The notes: generated by a model not told the origin, from the sequence alone. A DNA stretch of 31,508 nucleotides from an uncultured Bacteroides sp. (GCF_949298305.1 NZ_CASFWU010000073.1:1-31508), one strand, 5' to 3'. Shown: positions 14,614 to 23,293, counted from the stretch's first letter. Translations and numbers: made by a program.

Positions 14614-17088
14614 ATGCGTTTATCCGAATTGAATACCGGTGAAAAAGGAGTGATTGTCAAAGTCTTGGGGCATGGCGGTTTCCGCAAGCGAATTGTGGAA
14701 ATGGGTTTTGTTAAAGGAAAGACAGTGGAAGTGCTTCTGAACGCTCCTTTGCGCGATCCTATCAAATATAAGGTAATGGGATATGAAATCTCGTTGCGCA
14801 GGCAAGAGGCCGACATGATAGAGATTGTCAGCGAACAGGAGGCCCGCGAACAGCATGTGGAGCAAGGCCGATGCGAACGCTTGAGCGAAGACATCCACCT
14901 GAGCGAAGAAGAATTGAAACGTATCGCCCTGGGAAAGCGACGCACCATCAACGTGGCTCTGGTAGGCAACCCCAATTGCGGAAAGACATCCCTTTTCAAC
15001 ATTGCTTCGGGACTCCACGAGCATGTGGGCAACTACAGCGGCGTCACGGTGGATGCCAAAGAGGGATTCTTTGATTTCCAGGGCTATCATTTCCGCATCG
15101 TCGACCTGCCCGGCACCTATTCGCTTTCGGCCTATTCGCCCGAAGAAATCTATGTGCGGAAACACATCATCAACGAGACCCCCGACATTATCATCAACGT
15201 GGTGGACTCCTCCAATCTGGAACGAAACCTCTACCTGACCACCCAACTGATAGACATGAACGTACGCATGGTCATTGCCCTCAACATGTTCGACGAACTG
15301 AAGGCAAGCGGCAATACACTGGACTATATCAAATTGGGCGAACTGATTGGAGTACCCATGGTGCCTACCGTCTGCCGCACAGGAACGGGCATCGACACCC
15401 TGTTTCATGTCATCATCGGCATGTATGAAGGCGGCGACTTCTTGGACAAGAAAGGCAAGATTCGTGCAGAAATATTGAACGACCTGCAAAATTGGCATAA
15501 GGAGTATGTACCCGATCACGACTATGGCAGCCACAAGGAAGAAGAGGAACACCCGCAAGGCTTCTACCGTCACATACACATAAACCACGGCCCCGAACTG
15601 GAACGTAGCATCGAAGAAGTGAAGCGTGTCATTTCTCTCAACGAAAATATCCGTCACAAGTACTCCACACGCTTCCTGGCCATCAAACTGCTGGAAAACG
15701 ACAAAGAAGTGGAATCGATAGTCAAAACCTTCCCCAACAGCAACGATATTCTGCAGACCCGCGACCGCGAAGAACAGCGCCTGCGCACTGCCATCAATGA
15801 AGACAGCGAACAGGCCATCACAGATGCCAAGTACGGCTTCATCTCGGGCGCACTGAAGGAAACCTTCGTGGACAACCACTTGCAGGACAAGGAGCGCACC
15901 ACCCGTGTGATAGACTCCATCGTGACCCATCGGATATGGGGATACCCTATTTTCTTCCTGTTTCTTTACATCATGTTTCAGGGCACGTTTGTCTTGGGCG
16001 ACTATCCCATGCAGGGCATTGAGTGGCTGGTAGAAAAGCTGGGGGACCTGATACGCAACAACATGGCCGAAGGCCCGCTGAAAGACATGCTGGTGGACGG
16101 CATCATAGGCGGTGTGGGCGGCGTGATAGTCTTTTTGCCCAACATTCTGATTCTTTACTTCTTCATCTCCCTGATGGAAGACTCAGGTTATATGGCCCGG
16201 GCCGCTTTCATCATGGATAAGATTATGCACAAAATGGGTCTGCACGGCAAGTCATTCATCCCTCTGATTATGGGCTTCGGTTGCAACGTGCCGGCCATCA
16301 TGGCTTCACGCACCATCGAAAACCGCAAGAGCCGTCTCATCACCATGCTCATCAATCCGCTGATGTCCTGTAGTGCCCGCCTGCCTATTTACCTGTTGCT
16401 GACAGGTGCCTTCTTCCCGAATAATGCCAGTCTGATACTGCTGCTCATCTATACTATCGGCATCCTGCTGGCGGTACTGATGGCGCGCGTCTTCAGCCGC
16501 TTCCTGGTGAAGGGTGACGACACACCGTTTGTCATGGAGCTGCCCCCCTATCGGATGCCGACCTCAAAATCCATCCTTCGCCATACGTGGGAAAAGGGTG
16601 CACAATATCTGCGCAAGATGGGCGGCATCATCATGGTAGCCTCCATCGTCATCTGGGCGTTGGGCTATTACCCCAACCACAAGGAATACGATACGGTGGC
16701 CGAGCAACAGGAAAATTCCTACATCGGAAAGATTGGCAAGGGCATCGAGCCGTTGATTGAGCCCCTTGGTTTTGACTGGAAACTGGGGGTAGGCATCCTC
16801 TCAGGCGTAGGCGCCAAGGAATTGGTGGTAAGTACGTTGGGCGTACTCTATGCCGATGATGCCGAAGCTGACTCTGTCAGCCTGGGCGAACGCATCCCGA
16901 TAACACCGCTGGTAGCCTTCTGCTACATGGTATTTGTTCTCATTTACTTCCCCTGCATTGCCACACTGGCCGCCATCAAGGGAGAGTCCGGCAGTTGGAA
17001 GTGGAGTCTTTTTGCAGCTGTGTACACTACCATTCTGGCTTGGCTGGTCGCATTTGCCATCTATCGCATAGGGGGGCTGTTCCTATGA
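14614..17088 (+). CDS. feoB: FeoA-FeoB fusion ferrous iron transporter
   Basis: This 824-residue inner-membrane Fe2+ importer has FeoA fused to its N-terminus. The FeoA SH3-like domain spans about 1-73 (LSELNTGEKGVIVKVLGHGG ... MGYEISLRRQEADMIEIV). The G domain follows with G1 GNPNCGKTS (118-126), DLPG (164-167) and NMFDE (224-228), then a helical bundle and two gate domains in the C-terminal half with multiple membrane helices (for example around FFLFLYIMFQG and the GFGCNVPAIMASRTIENRKSRL region). A His/Glu-rich stretch around residues 299-325 may bind metal, by inference only. The ATG lies downstream of a strong promoter. The stop codon overlaps the next gene. Confidence 0.96.
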   Translation: MRLSELNTGEKGVIVKVLGHGGFRKRIVEMGFVKGKTVEVLLNAPLRDPIKYKVMGYEISLRRQEADMIEIVSEQEAREQHVEQGRCERLSEDIHLSEEELKRIALGKRRTINVALVGNPNCGKTSLFNIASGLHEHVGNYSGVTVDAKEGFFDFQGYHFRIVDLPGTYSLSAYSPEEIYVRKHIINETPDIIINVVDSSNLERNLYLTTQLIDMNVRMVIALNMFDELKASGNTLDYIKLGELIGVPMVPTVCRTGTGIDTLFHVIIGMYEGGDFLDKKGKIRAEILNDLQNWHKEYVPDHDYGSHKEEEEHPQGFYRHIHINHGPELERSIEEVKRVISLNENIRHKYSTRFLAIKLLENDKEVESIVKTFPNSNDILQTRDREEQRLRTAINEDSEQAITDAKYGFISGALKETFVDNHLQDKERTTRVIDSIVTHRIWGYPIFFLFLYIMFQGTFVLGDYPMQGIEWLVEKLGDLIRNNMAEGPLKDMLVDGIIGGVGGVIVFLPNILILYFFISLMEDSGYMARAAFIMDKIMHKMGLHGKSFIPLIMGFGCNVPAIMASRTIENRKSRLITMLINPLMSCSARLPIYLLLTGAFFPNNASLILLLIYTIGILLAVLMARVFSRFLVKGDDTPFVMELPPYRMPTSKSILRHTWEKGAQYLRKMGGIIMVASIVIWALGYYPNHKEYDTVAEQQENSYIGKIGKGIEPLIEPLGFDWKLGVGILSGVGAKELVVSTLGVLYADDAEADSVSLGERIPITPLVAFCYMVFVLIYFPCIATLAAIKGESGSWKWSLFAAVYTTILAWLVAFAIYRIGGLFL

Positions 17089-17297
17089 ATTGGCAGGAAT
17101 GGGCAGTTGCTTTCCTCCTCCTGCTCTGTTCGGCATACATTGTCAGATGGGGTTACTCTTTTTTCGTTCGTATGAGAAAAAAAACGAACCCCTGTGACGG
17201 ATGTGCAACCAATTGTGAATTAAAGCATTTGTACGGGAAGAAGCATGCTTCATGCAGGGAAGAGCATAAAGAAACAAAGAAAAAGTGCTGCGGATAG
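17085..17297 (+). CDS. FeoB-associated Cys-rich membrane protein
   Basis: This 70-residue protein has one N-terminal membrane helix (about 5-24, EWAVAFLLLLCSAYIVRWGY) followed by a basic, cysteine-rich tail (CDGCATNCELKHLYGKK, then C, and CC near the end). This is the pattern of the small FeoB-associated Cys-rich proteins found after feoB in Bacteroidota and Firmicutes. Its start overlaps the feoB stop as ATGA, indicating translational coupling. The role is presumed to be assisting or regulating ferrous iron uptake, perhaps by holding iron or a cluster at the membrane; no activity is established. The in-frame extension to 16995 runs inside feoB and is not used. Confidence 0.88.
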   Translation: MNWQEWAVAFLLLLCSAYIVRWGYSFFVRMRKKTNPCDGCATNCELKHLYGKKHASCREEHKETKKKCCG

Positions 17298-17319
17298 TTG
17301 GTAATTACAAAAAATGTAC

Positions 17320-17327
17320 TACCTTTG
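17320..17327 (+). promoter_or_regulatory. tRNA-Cys promoter -7 box
   Basis: TACCTTTG fits TAnnTTTG, 40 bases before the tRNA. Confidence 0.55.
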
Positions 17328-17366
17328 CATCCGCAATCGAGAAATAAAGCGTTCTTCGACAAAGTT

Positions 17367-17438
17367 GGTACCTTGGATGAGTGGCTTAGTCAGCGGTCTG
17401 CAAAACCGTGCACGGCGGTTCGAATCCGCCAGGTACCT
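17367..17438 (+). tRNA. tRNA-Cys(GCA)
   Basis: This is a cloverleaf with perfect 7-bp acceptor stem GGTACCT/AGGTACC, anticodon loop CTGCAAA (GCA), T arm GGCGG-TTCGAAT-CCGCC and discriminator U73, the Cys identity base. No CCA is encoded, unlike tRNA-His in this window. Confidence 0.95.
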
Positions 17439-17452
17439 CTGCATTAATTTAT

Positions 17453-17485
17453 AGCCCTGCTGGTATCCCGGCAGGGCTTTTTTTA
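17453..17485 (+). terminator. Terminator after tRNA-Cys
   Basis: AGCCCTGC (17453-17460) pairs with GCAGGGCT (17471-17478), followed by a T run. It lies 15 bases beyond the tRNA. Confidence 0.85.
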
Positions 17486-17577
17486 TAAAGAGCAATAGAA
17501 TTTGAGGGAGGATAGTGGGGCTGGAGGACTTCGCGTCTTTTAAGATTATTTGTTGCTTACATAATTCTTTCTATTTT

Positions 17578-17609
17578 CATCTGTATTCAGATGAGTTCAA
17601 TTATCTTTG
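17578..17609 (+). promoter_or_regulatory. guaD promoter with embedded palindrome
   Basis: The -7 box TATCTTTG is at 17602-17609. A perfect 6-4-6 palindrome, CATCTG TATT CAGATG (17578-17593), ends 8 bases before it, where a bound protein would block RNA polymerase. It is a candidate operator; no regulator is identified. Confidence 0.5.
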
Positions 17610-17663
17610 TGCTGTTATATGAATCAGTCGTTCTTTTATCAGAATGATTATAAACTTATATAT

Positions 17664-18131
17664 ATGAATAAAGAGGATTTAATGAAGAAAGCCATTGAGC
17701 TTTCCATTGAAAATGTGAATAATGGGGGAGGACCCTTTGGGGCAGTGATTGTCAGGAACGGTGAAATTATTGCTACGGGTACCAATCGCGTAACGGCACA
17801 GTGCGACCCTACGGCACACGCTGAAGTAAGTGCCATACGGGCAGCTGCCGCCAAGTTAGGAACCTTCAACCTGAGCGGGTGCGAAATTTATACCTCGTGC
17901 GAACCTTGTCCCATGTGTCTGGGTGCCATCTATTGGGCACGACTGGATAAAATGTACTATGCCAACAATAAAACTGACGCCAAAAACATCGGTTTCGACG
18001 ATTCGTTCATCTATGACGAATTGGAACTAAAACCTTCGGAACGGCAACTTCCTTCTGAAGTACTGATGCATGAAGAGGCATTGGAGGCTTTCCGCAAGTG
18101 GATGGACAAAGTGGACAAGGTAGAGTATTGA
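17664..18131 (+). CDS. guaD: Guanine deaminase (cytidine-deaminase fold)
   Basis: GuaD hydrolyses guanine to xanthine and ammonia in purine salvage or catabolism, in the cytosol. The 155-residue length and the sequence along the whole chain match the Bacillus GuaD type: GGPFGAVIV (22-30), zinc/proton-shuttle HAE (52-54), PCPMC (81-85), LGAIYWAR, the GFDDSFIY segment and a C-terminal EY. The related tRNA deaminase TadA lacks the FDDSFIY segment, so GuaD is preferred. The start at 17664 aligns with the family; the frame opens earlier at a TTG (17607), which overlaps the -7 box. The LysR gene follows after 16 bases. Confidence 0.92.
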   Translation: MNKEDLMKKAIELSIENVNNGGGPFGAVIVRNGEIIATGTNRVTAQCDPTAHAEVSAIRAAAAKLGTFNLSGCEIYTSCEPCPMCLGAIYWARLDKMYYANNKTDAKNIGFDDSFIYDELELKPSERQLPSEVLMHEEALEAFRKWMDKVDKVEY

Positions 18132-18147
18132 TAAAGGCCGTTGAGGT

Positions 18148-19047
18148 ATGAATGATTTCCGTCTGAAGGTTTTTCAGTCTGTAGCCAAGAACCTGAGCTT
18201 TACCAAGGCTTCGCAAGAACTTTTTATTAGCCAGCCTGCCATCACCAAGCACATCCAGGAATTGGAAACTGCTTATCAGGCTCGTCTGTTTGACCGACAG
18301 GGAGGTAAGATTGCACTTACACAGGCTGGCAAATTGCTACTGGAACACTGCGAACGCATTTTGGAAGAGTACAAACGACTTGAATACGAGATGCACCTGC
18401 TTCACAACGAGTATACAGGTGAACTGAAGCTGGGAGCCAGTACCACCGTAGCACAATATGTACTGCCACTCCTGTTGGGCAGCTTTATCAGCAAATTTCC
18501 TCAGGTGAGCCTTTCACTGTTGAGTGGTAATACGCGAGAGGTTGAAGTGGCTTTGCAAGAGCACCGCATTGACTTGGGTCTCGTAGAAGGCGTCTGCCGC
18601 ACACAAGGCTTGCGTTACACGCCCTTCTTGCGCGATGAACTGGTAACCGTAGTATATACGGGAAGTCGGTTAGACGTCCCCGAGGAGCTGACTCCAGAAG
18701 AACTGACGCGTTTTCCCCTAGTGTTACGCGAGCGAGGCTCGGGCACATTGGACGTGATAGAACAGGCTTTAGGAAATCATGGCATCAAACTCTCCGCCCT
18801 ACATGTACTGATGTACCTAGGTAGTACGGAAAGTATCAAACTCTTTCTGGAGAATGCTGATTGCTTGGGTATCGTTTCTGTCCGGTCTATTTCGAAAGAA
18901 TTAGCAGCTGGGACCTTCCGCATTGTGGAAATCAAGGACACGCCCATGCTCCGCGACTTCTGCTTCGTACGTCTGCAAGGTCAAGAAGAGGGACTTCCAC
19001 AGGCATTCATGCAATTTGCAGCTCATCATAGCCGTAGGCTTTGTTAG
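18148..19047 (+). CDS. LysR family regulator (CysL/YeiE-like)
   Basis: This 299-residue DNA-binding regulator has an N-terminal winged helix-turn-helix (about 1-60: FRLKVFQSVAKNLSFTKASQELFISQPAITKHIQELE) and a periplasmic-binding-protein-like effector domain (about 90-295). The pattern ELKLGASTTVAQYVLPLLLGSF is typical of the CysL/YeiE branch. In other genomes such regulators sit beside yeiH-type transporter genes. Here a yeiH-like gene lies 1.5 kb downstream, convergent, beyond the patatin gene. The start is 16 bases after guaD, so it may be transcribed with guaD. The effector is not known from sequence. Confidence 0.92.
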   Translation: MNDFRLKVFQSVAKNLSFTKASQELFISQPAITKHIQELETAYQARLFDRQGGKIALTQAGKLLLEHCERILEEYKRLEYEMHLLHNEYTGELKLGASTTVAQYVLPLLLGSFISKFPQVSLSLLSGNTREVEVALQEHRIDLGLVEGVCRTQGLRYTPFLRDELVTVVYTGSRLDVPEELTPEELTRFPLVLRERGSGTLDVIEQALGNHGIKLSALHVLMYLGSTESIKLFLENADCLGIVSVRSISKELAAGTFRIVEIKDTPMLRDFCFVRLQGQEEGLPQAFMQFAAHHSRRLC

Positions 19048-19079
19048 AATGCTCTTATTTAACTCAAGTTTCGGTTTTA

Positions 19080-19229
19080 CCGAAACTTGCAGGAGTTAAA
19101 GGACTTAAAAGGAGTTATCGCCCGTCTTGGACGGGCTTAGGAGTTAAAAGCCAATAGAAAAACAAACAGCTCACAATGTATCTTCTTAACTCCTTAACTA
19201 CCAGAGAAATATTAAATCCGAAACTTAAG
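19080..19229. repeat. Intergenic repeat, copy A (inverted relative to copy B at 20264-20394)
   Basis: From CCGAAACTTGCAGGAG to CCGAAACTTAAG this is the reverse complement of 20264-20394, including the shared core AGCCAATAGAAAAACAAACA then GCTCACAATGTAT. Copy A carries about 30 extra bases with a perfect GCCCGTC TTG GACGGGC hairpin (19120-19136) and lacks a short GTTAAG-type stretch of copy B. It ends 21 bases before the patatin ATG, so it may supply that gene's promoter or leader. Confidence 0.8.
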
Positions 19230-19250
19230 TTATTTAAATAACAGGATTAA

Positions 19251-20036
19251 ATGGAAAAGAAACGGATTTCATTGGTGCTTTCCATGGGCGGTGCCCGTGG
19301 AATAGCCCATATAGGAGTCATTGAGGAACTGCTGGAACATCATTACGAAATTGCCTCCATCACGGGTAGCTCGATGGGCGCCATGGTAGGTGCCATGTAT
19401 GCCACGGGTAAGCTGGAGGAATGCAAACAATGGATGTGCGGATGGGATAAACGGAAAATGTGGCAACTGGCTGACATCTCTCTGAGCCGTGACGGATTGG
19501 TAAGAGGCGACCGCTTTATCCGCGAGTTGAAACAGATTATCCCCGAAATACAGATTGAAGACCTACCTATTCCCTATGCGGCCTTGGCCACTGACATTGT
19601 ACATGATTGTGAAGTGAAGTTTACCAGTGGCAGTCTTTTCGATGCTATCCGCGCCTCTATCTCCATCCCCATGCTTTTCCGCCCCTTTCGGCGTGGCGAC
19701 CAGGTATTAGTGGACGGCGGTATCCTGAACCCTCTTCCCCTGAATCATGCCATCCGTACGGAAGGCGACATGCTGGTGGCAGTGGATGTCAACGCACCAG
19801 CCACTGAGGGAAGGCGCAAGCGTCTTACACCCTACCTGCAACTTACCAAGTCATCGCGCCTGATGATGCAACAGATTACGCGCTACCAATTGGCTGCCAA
19901 TCCACCTCAGTTGCTTGTGCACATGTCGGGCGACGAATACGATATGATGGAGTTTCACCACGCCTCTGCCATTGTGGAAAGCGGGCGCTTGGCAGCACGG
20001 CGAGCACTGGAGACTATAGATGTCAAATTGCCTTGA
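19251..20036 (+). CDS. Patatin-like phospholipase family protein
   Basis: This 261-residue cytosolic or peripheral acyl hydrolase has the Ser-Asp dyad of the RssA/patatin group. The oxyanion motif is GGARG (13-17), the nucleophile S41 lies in GSSMG (39-43), and D155 lies in DGG (155-157, LVDGGILNPLP). No signal peptide or membrane helix is seen, and the length is typical of bare patatin domains. It probably cleaves phospholipid or lipid acyl esters; the substrate is unknown. It stands alone between the LysR gene and the yeiH-like gene and is bracketed by inverted repeat copies A and B, which suggests it moved in or that repeats invaded both flanks. Confidence 0.92.
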   Translation: MEKKRISLVLSMGGARGIAHIGVIEELLEHHYEIASITGSSMGAMVGAMYATGKLEECKQWMCGWDKRKMWQLADISLSRDGLVRGDRFIRELKQIIPEIQIEDLPIPYAALATDIVHDCEVKFTSGSLFDAIRASISIPMLFRPFRRGDQVLVDGGILNPLPLNHAIRTEGDMLVAVDVNAPATEGRRKRLTPYLQLTKSSRLMMQQITRYQLAANPPQLLVHMSGDEYDMMEFHHASAIVESGRLAARRALETIDVKLP

Positions 20037-20263
20037 TGACTCTATATTTACTGTCACAGATGGTACAGAATAACACGGATTTTATTATTCCGCTAAAGTT
20101 TATGAAGCAATAAAGCGTTATCAATCAATAAGTTGACTTGAAATATAAAGCTCAGATACACAAGCTTTCCAAGATTTTTCATCTGTTATTCTATCAAACT
20201 TTACCTGTTGAAGTCCACCTTCAGATGAGCTGGCACCTTCATTACTGCTTTATTGCTAACAAG

Positions 20264-20530
20264 CTTAAGTTTCGGATTTAATATTTCTCTGGTAGTTAAG
20301 TAGTTAAGAAGTTAAGGAGTTAAGCCAATACATTGTGAGCTGTTTGTTTTTCTATTGGCTTTCTTTTAAGTCCTTTAACTCCTGCAAGTTTCGGTAAATA
20401 ACTCCCCTCCTTCTGGAAGGAGGGGAGCTTCGGATACTTTTGTTTAGACACACCCCCGATACCCCCTTTAACTCCTGCAGGTTTGGCTTCGCCGATTTAC
20501 AATTCGCACTTGCAAAACTTGAATTGTGGG
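20264..20530. repeat. Intergenic repeat, copy B, with GC palindrome and partial extension
   Basis: 20264-20394 is the inverted partner of copy A. A hairpin CTCCCCTCCTT CTGG AAGGAGGGGAG (about 20402-20427) follows, then a second block (CTTTAACTCCTGCAGGTTT, then GGCTTCGCCGATTT) resembling 470-560. Together they fill most of the 516-base gap between the patatin and yeiH-like genes. 20037-20263 shows nothing recognisable. Confidence 0.75.
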
Positions 20531-20552
20531 ACCTGACATCTGAAACTACAGA

Positions 20553-21617
20553 CTATACAAAATACTTTGTAATCAAGTATCCGCCACCTACTAACCAGAC
20601 GTAAAGCAGAGCGGCCAATACGAAAGGCTTGGCACCCACCTTTTTGAACTTCTCCAGACTGGTTTCAGTGCCCAAAGCTGTCATGGCCATGGTCAGCATG
20701 AAGGTATCAATGTATTCGATGGCTCCGTTCAACGGGATTTCCTTCACACTATCCACGCCGCATACATATTGCAAGAATGAGTTCAGGCAGATAACAGCAA
20801 TAAATCCAAAGGCAAACCAAGGTATCGTAATCTTACCCTTTTTCTCCTGCACTCCGCTTGTTGTCTTACGGCTCCTGGCCAGAGCAAAACTCATTATCAC
20901 CAGTACCGGTGCCAGCAGCATGACGCGTATCATCTTCGTAATGGTGGCTGTACCCGCTATGCCTAAGGCATCCGTAGGATCCATAGCGTTACCTGCTCCG
21001 GCCACGTGTGCTACCTCATGCAACGTACTGCCCGTGTAGATAGCCACCTGTGTATCCGTCAGTCCACTCAGCAGTCCCGTGCGGTAGAGAATTGGGTAAA
21101 GGAACATGGATAAGGTGCCAAAGACTACTACTGTAGACACTGCGATGGCTGTTTTGTGACTCTCACACTTTACTACGGGCTCGGCTCCCAGCACAGCCGC
21201 AGCACCACAAATGGCACTGCCTGTAGAAGTCATCAGTGCCGTATCGGCATCAATCTTAAGCAAACGTCCCAGCCAGATGCCCAGAAAAATGGTACCTGCC
21301 ACAATGATGGCATCTACTGCTATCGCCGGAAGTCCCACAGCTGCGACCTGTGTCAGCGTCAAACGGAATCCGTAAAGGATGATACCCCAACGCAAAATGC
21401 GTTTGCTGCAGAACTTGATACCCGGTACCCAACGCCACGGCAGGCGGTTACGCAAGCTGTTGGCATAAAGCATACCCAAGACGATACCCACAATCAACGG
21501 GCTGAACGAGAGTTGTTTCACTACGGGAATGTCCGCAATGTAGAAAGCTGCGAACGAGAATAGCATAATCAAAAGAATACCATGTAAGGTATTAGCCCTG
21601 TTTCCTTTGTCTAACAT
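20553..21617 (-). CDS. YeiH family putative sulfate exporter
   Basis: This 354-residue integral membrane protein has about ten hydrophobic helices, beginning HGILLIMLFSFAAFYIADIP. Conserved family blocks include LKIDADTALMTSTGSAICGAAAVLG (GSAICG), YTGSTLHEVAHVAGAGNAM and ATITKMIRVMLLAPVLV. The family is annotated as a sulfate exporter through its link to CysL/YeiE-type regulators and sulfur metabolism; direct transport evidence is thin. The start follows a TAnnTTTG box by about 30 bases. It converges on the patatin gene, and its probable regulator lies beyond that. Confidence 0.9.
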   Translation of the reverse strand: MLDKGNRANTLHGILLIMLFSFAAFYIADIPVVKQLSFSPLIVGIVLGMLYANSLRNRLPWRWVPGIKFCSKRILRWGIILYGFRLTLTQVAAVGLPAIAVDAIIVAGTIFLGIWLGRLLKIDADTALMTSTGSAICGAAAVLGAEPVVKCESHKTAIAVSTVVVFGTLSMFLYPILYRTGLLSGLTDTQVAIYTGSTLHEVAHVAGAGNAMDPTDALGIAGTATITKMIRVMLLAPVLVIMSFALARSRKTTSGVQEKKGKITIPWFAFGFIAVICLNSFLQYVCGVDSVKEIPLNGAIEYIDTFMLTMAMTALGTETSLEKFKKVGAKPFVLAALLYVWLVGGGYLITKYFV

Positions 21618-21648
21618 ATTTTTTCTTTTTTATCGTTATTTCTGCCTG

Positions 21649-21656
21649 CAAAAGTA
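21649..21656 (-). promoter_or_regulatory. Promoter -7 box of the yeiH-like gene
   Basis: TACTTTTG on the minus strand fits TAnnTTTG, about 30 bases before the ATG. A LysR site could lie just upstream, but I cannot define one. Confidence 0.5.
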
Positions 21657-22138
21657 CGCATTCCCGTTCAATCTTCACCATCGTTTTTTATTATGGTGTA
21701 TAACCTGTTGTTAAGTCGCTGGCCTGTCGAGCGGAGTATAAATCAGGATAGTTTCGCAAGTCGGTAACTTACAGAAGTTAAAGAAGTTGAAATAAATTAT
21801 CCTCCACCAGGGCGTGCTTTGAAGTTAAAGCCGATTGCTTAATTGTATTGTTGGTGTCATTTCTATATAGGTGCTAGCTAAACTGCTTAACTACAACTTA
21901 TTAATAAACTTGAGAGCTTGAGTAAATTTGTATTTTATTTAAGAATATAAAAAAAGGTTGATTGTGTCTAAACGTGACTCTATTTTGCTAAATGGGTTAA
22001 AATTTAGTAATATGATCTCGGATTTGAATATGGTATAAGTATTTTGTTTGTCGTATTTCCTATTCATAAAAACTTTATTTTGTGAGATATGTATTTTTGT
22101 TTCACATTAATACAAAAAGAGATTTAAAATAAACTTGA
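21657..22138. other. AT-rich gene-free stretch
   Basis: About 480 bases with no ORF of note on either strand. 21750-21850 has GTTAAAG-type blocks and GAAGTTAAAGCCGATTG, resembling the intergenic repeat family. The rest, up to the IS remnant, is very AT-rich. A TATTTTTG box at 22092-22099 has no gene behind it. Confidence 0.6.
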
Positions 22139-22259
22139 GATGGCCTCTTTTGTTTCATCTCAAATTAAAGTCATTTGTATTTTTCTCAAAAGAGGGGTTT
22201 ATAAACTTACTTTTGAAGATTTCCTCCTTTCAAACTGTTTTTTTCGTTGCCATAAGCCC

Positions 22260-23197
22260 CTAAGAGGCTACTTTTGTAAGATTATGTGCAATGGCCAGCA
22301 GTCCGAACTCAATTTCAACCTTCTTAAGTCCACGAAGATGGAACCTCTTGAAGTGTTTGTTGTTCTTGAGGTTTCCAAATACGGCTTCCACATCCTGTGG
22401 CCGCTGACTGCGATATTTCAGACCTTCATCAGAGAGTAGCTTTTTCACGTTTTCTTTCCTTGATTTTCCTCAGACGGTGGTTTATCTGTACAATCCTTTC
22501 CGACCGGCTTCTGTGGCACCGGCATCTTAGCGGGCATTCCTTACAGTAACGTGCCCTGTATCTTGATTTAGGGCATCATCTATCTGCCCGAGTGCCTTTT
22601 CCACTTTCTCCGGGGTGATTTCCTGATAGGTGAGGGAAGCGGAATCACGCAGTTCCTGCTTGGTGACGGACTCGGCGTACTGTCATATCTCTTCAAGCTG
22701 TTCCGCGATTCTGGATATGCGGGTATGTATGGACTTGCCCCAGACGAACGTGTAACGGTTGGCGTTCGCCTCTATCTTCGTCCCGTCGGTACAGGCCACA
22801 TCCAGACTTACAAAACCTTCCGACACAAGGAACTTTACAATAGTAGCGAAAACTATCTTCAGTACATCCTTCAGCCGGCTGCTGCGGAAACGGTTGATGG
22901 TGTTATGGTCAGGAGTCACATTTTCTGTAATCCACATGAAGCGGATGTCATTGCGACAGAACTCTTCTATGCGACGGCTGGAATAAATATTACGCAGATA
23001 AGTATAGACAAGAATCTGAAGCATCATGCGCGGATGGTACGCAGAACAGCCTTTAGGAGAATACTTGCGGTAAAGTTCTTCAAGGTTTATCCGTTCAATG
23101 ATACGGTGAACAACCCGGACCGGATCGTTCAGGGGAATAAAATCGCCTAAACACGGATGAAAAGCAGATTATCGTTGGATGTGTAACTTTTAAACAT
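22260..23197 (-). pseudogene. Decayed IS1182-type transposase
   Basis: Reading the minus strand from ATG at 23197 gives MFKSYTSNDNLLF, then a frameshift near 23150, then DFIPLNDPVRVVHRIIERIN and the conserved body SAYHPRMMLQILVYTYLRN, DHNTINRFRSSRL and DVACTDGTKIEANANRYTF. A stop codon falls at about 22683. The frame continues as TKQELRDSASLTYQEITPE, then further stops, and finally the C-terminal piece with FGNLKNNKHFKRFHLRG (22260-22448). About 310 codons remain of an expected 450-550, so the middle is deleted. It cannot encode active transposase. Flanking 9-bp inverted CCTCTTTTG/CAAAAGAGG (around 22144-22196) may mark the left element end. Confidence 0.85.
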
Positions 23198-23248
23198 TAT
23201 CTTTGGGATATCTTGACTTGATTCCCTAAGATACAAAAAATAGGGAGA

Positions 23249-23293
23249 CGGGCAAGTTCTGGCTGAGCGAAGTTAGGACTTGCCCGATTTTTT
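23249..23293. terminator. Hairpin with T run, plus-strand terminator-like
   Basis: CGGGCAAGTTCT (23249-23260) pairs with AGGACTTGCCCG (23275-23286) with one G-U pair, followed by ATTTTTTG. No plus-strand gene ends here; it may belong to the old IS element. Confidence 0.6.

Noticed and set aside
14620..15930. Long minus-strand frame opposite feoAB (436 codons)
   Set aside because: Antisense to intact FeoA and G-domain motifs, Phe/His/Val-rich shadow with no family resemblance.
22092..22099. TATTTTTG promoter-like box
   Set aside because: No -33 element at the right distance and no gene downstream; expected by chance in such AT-rich DNA.
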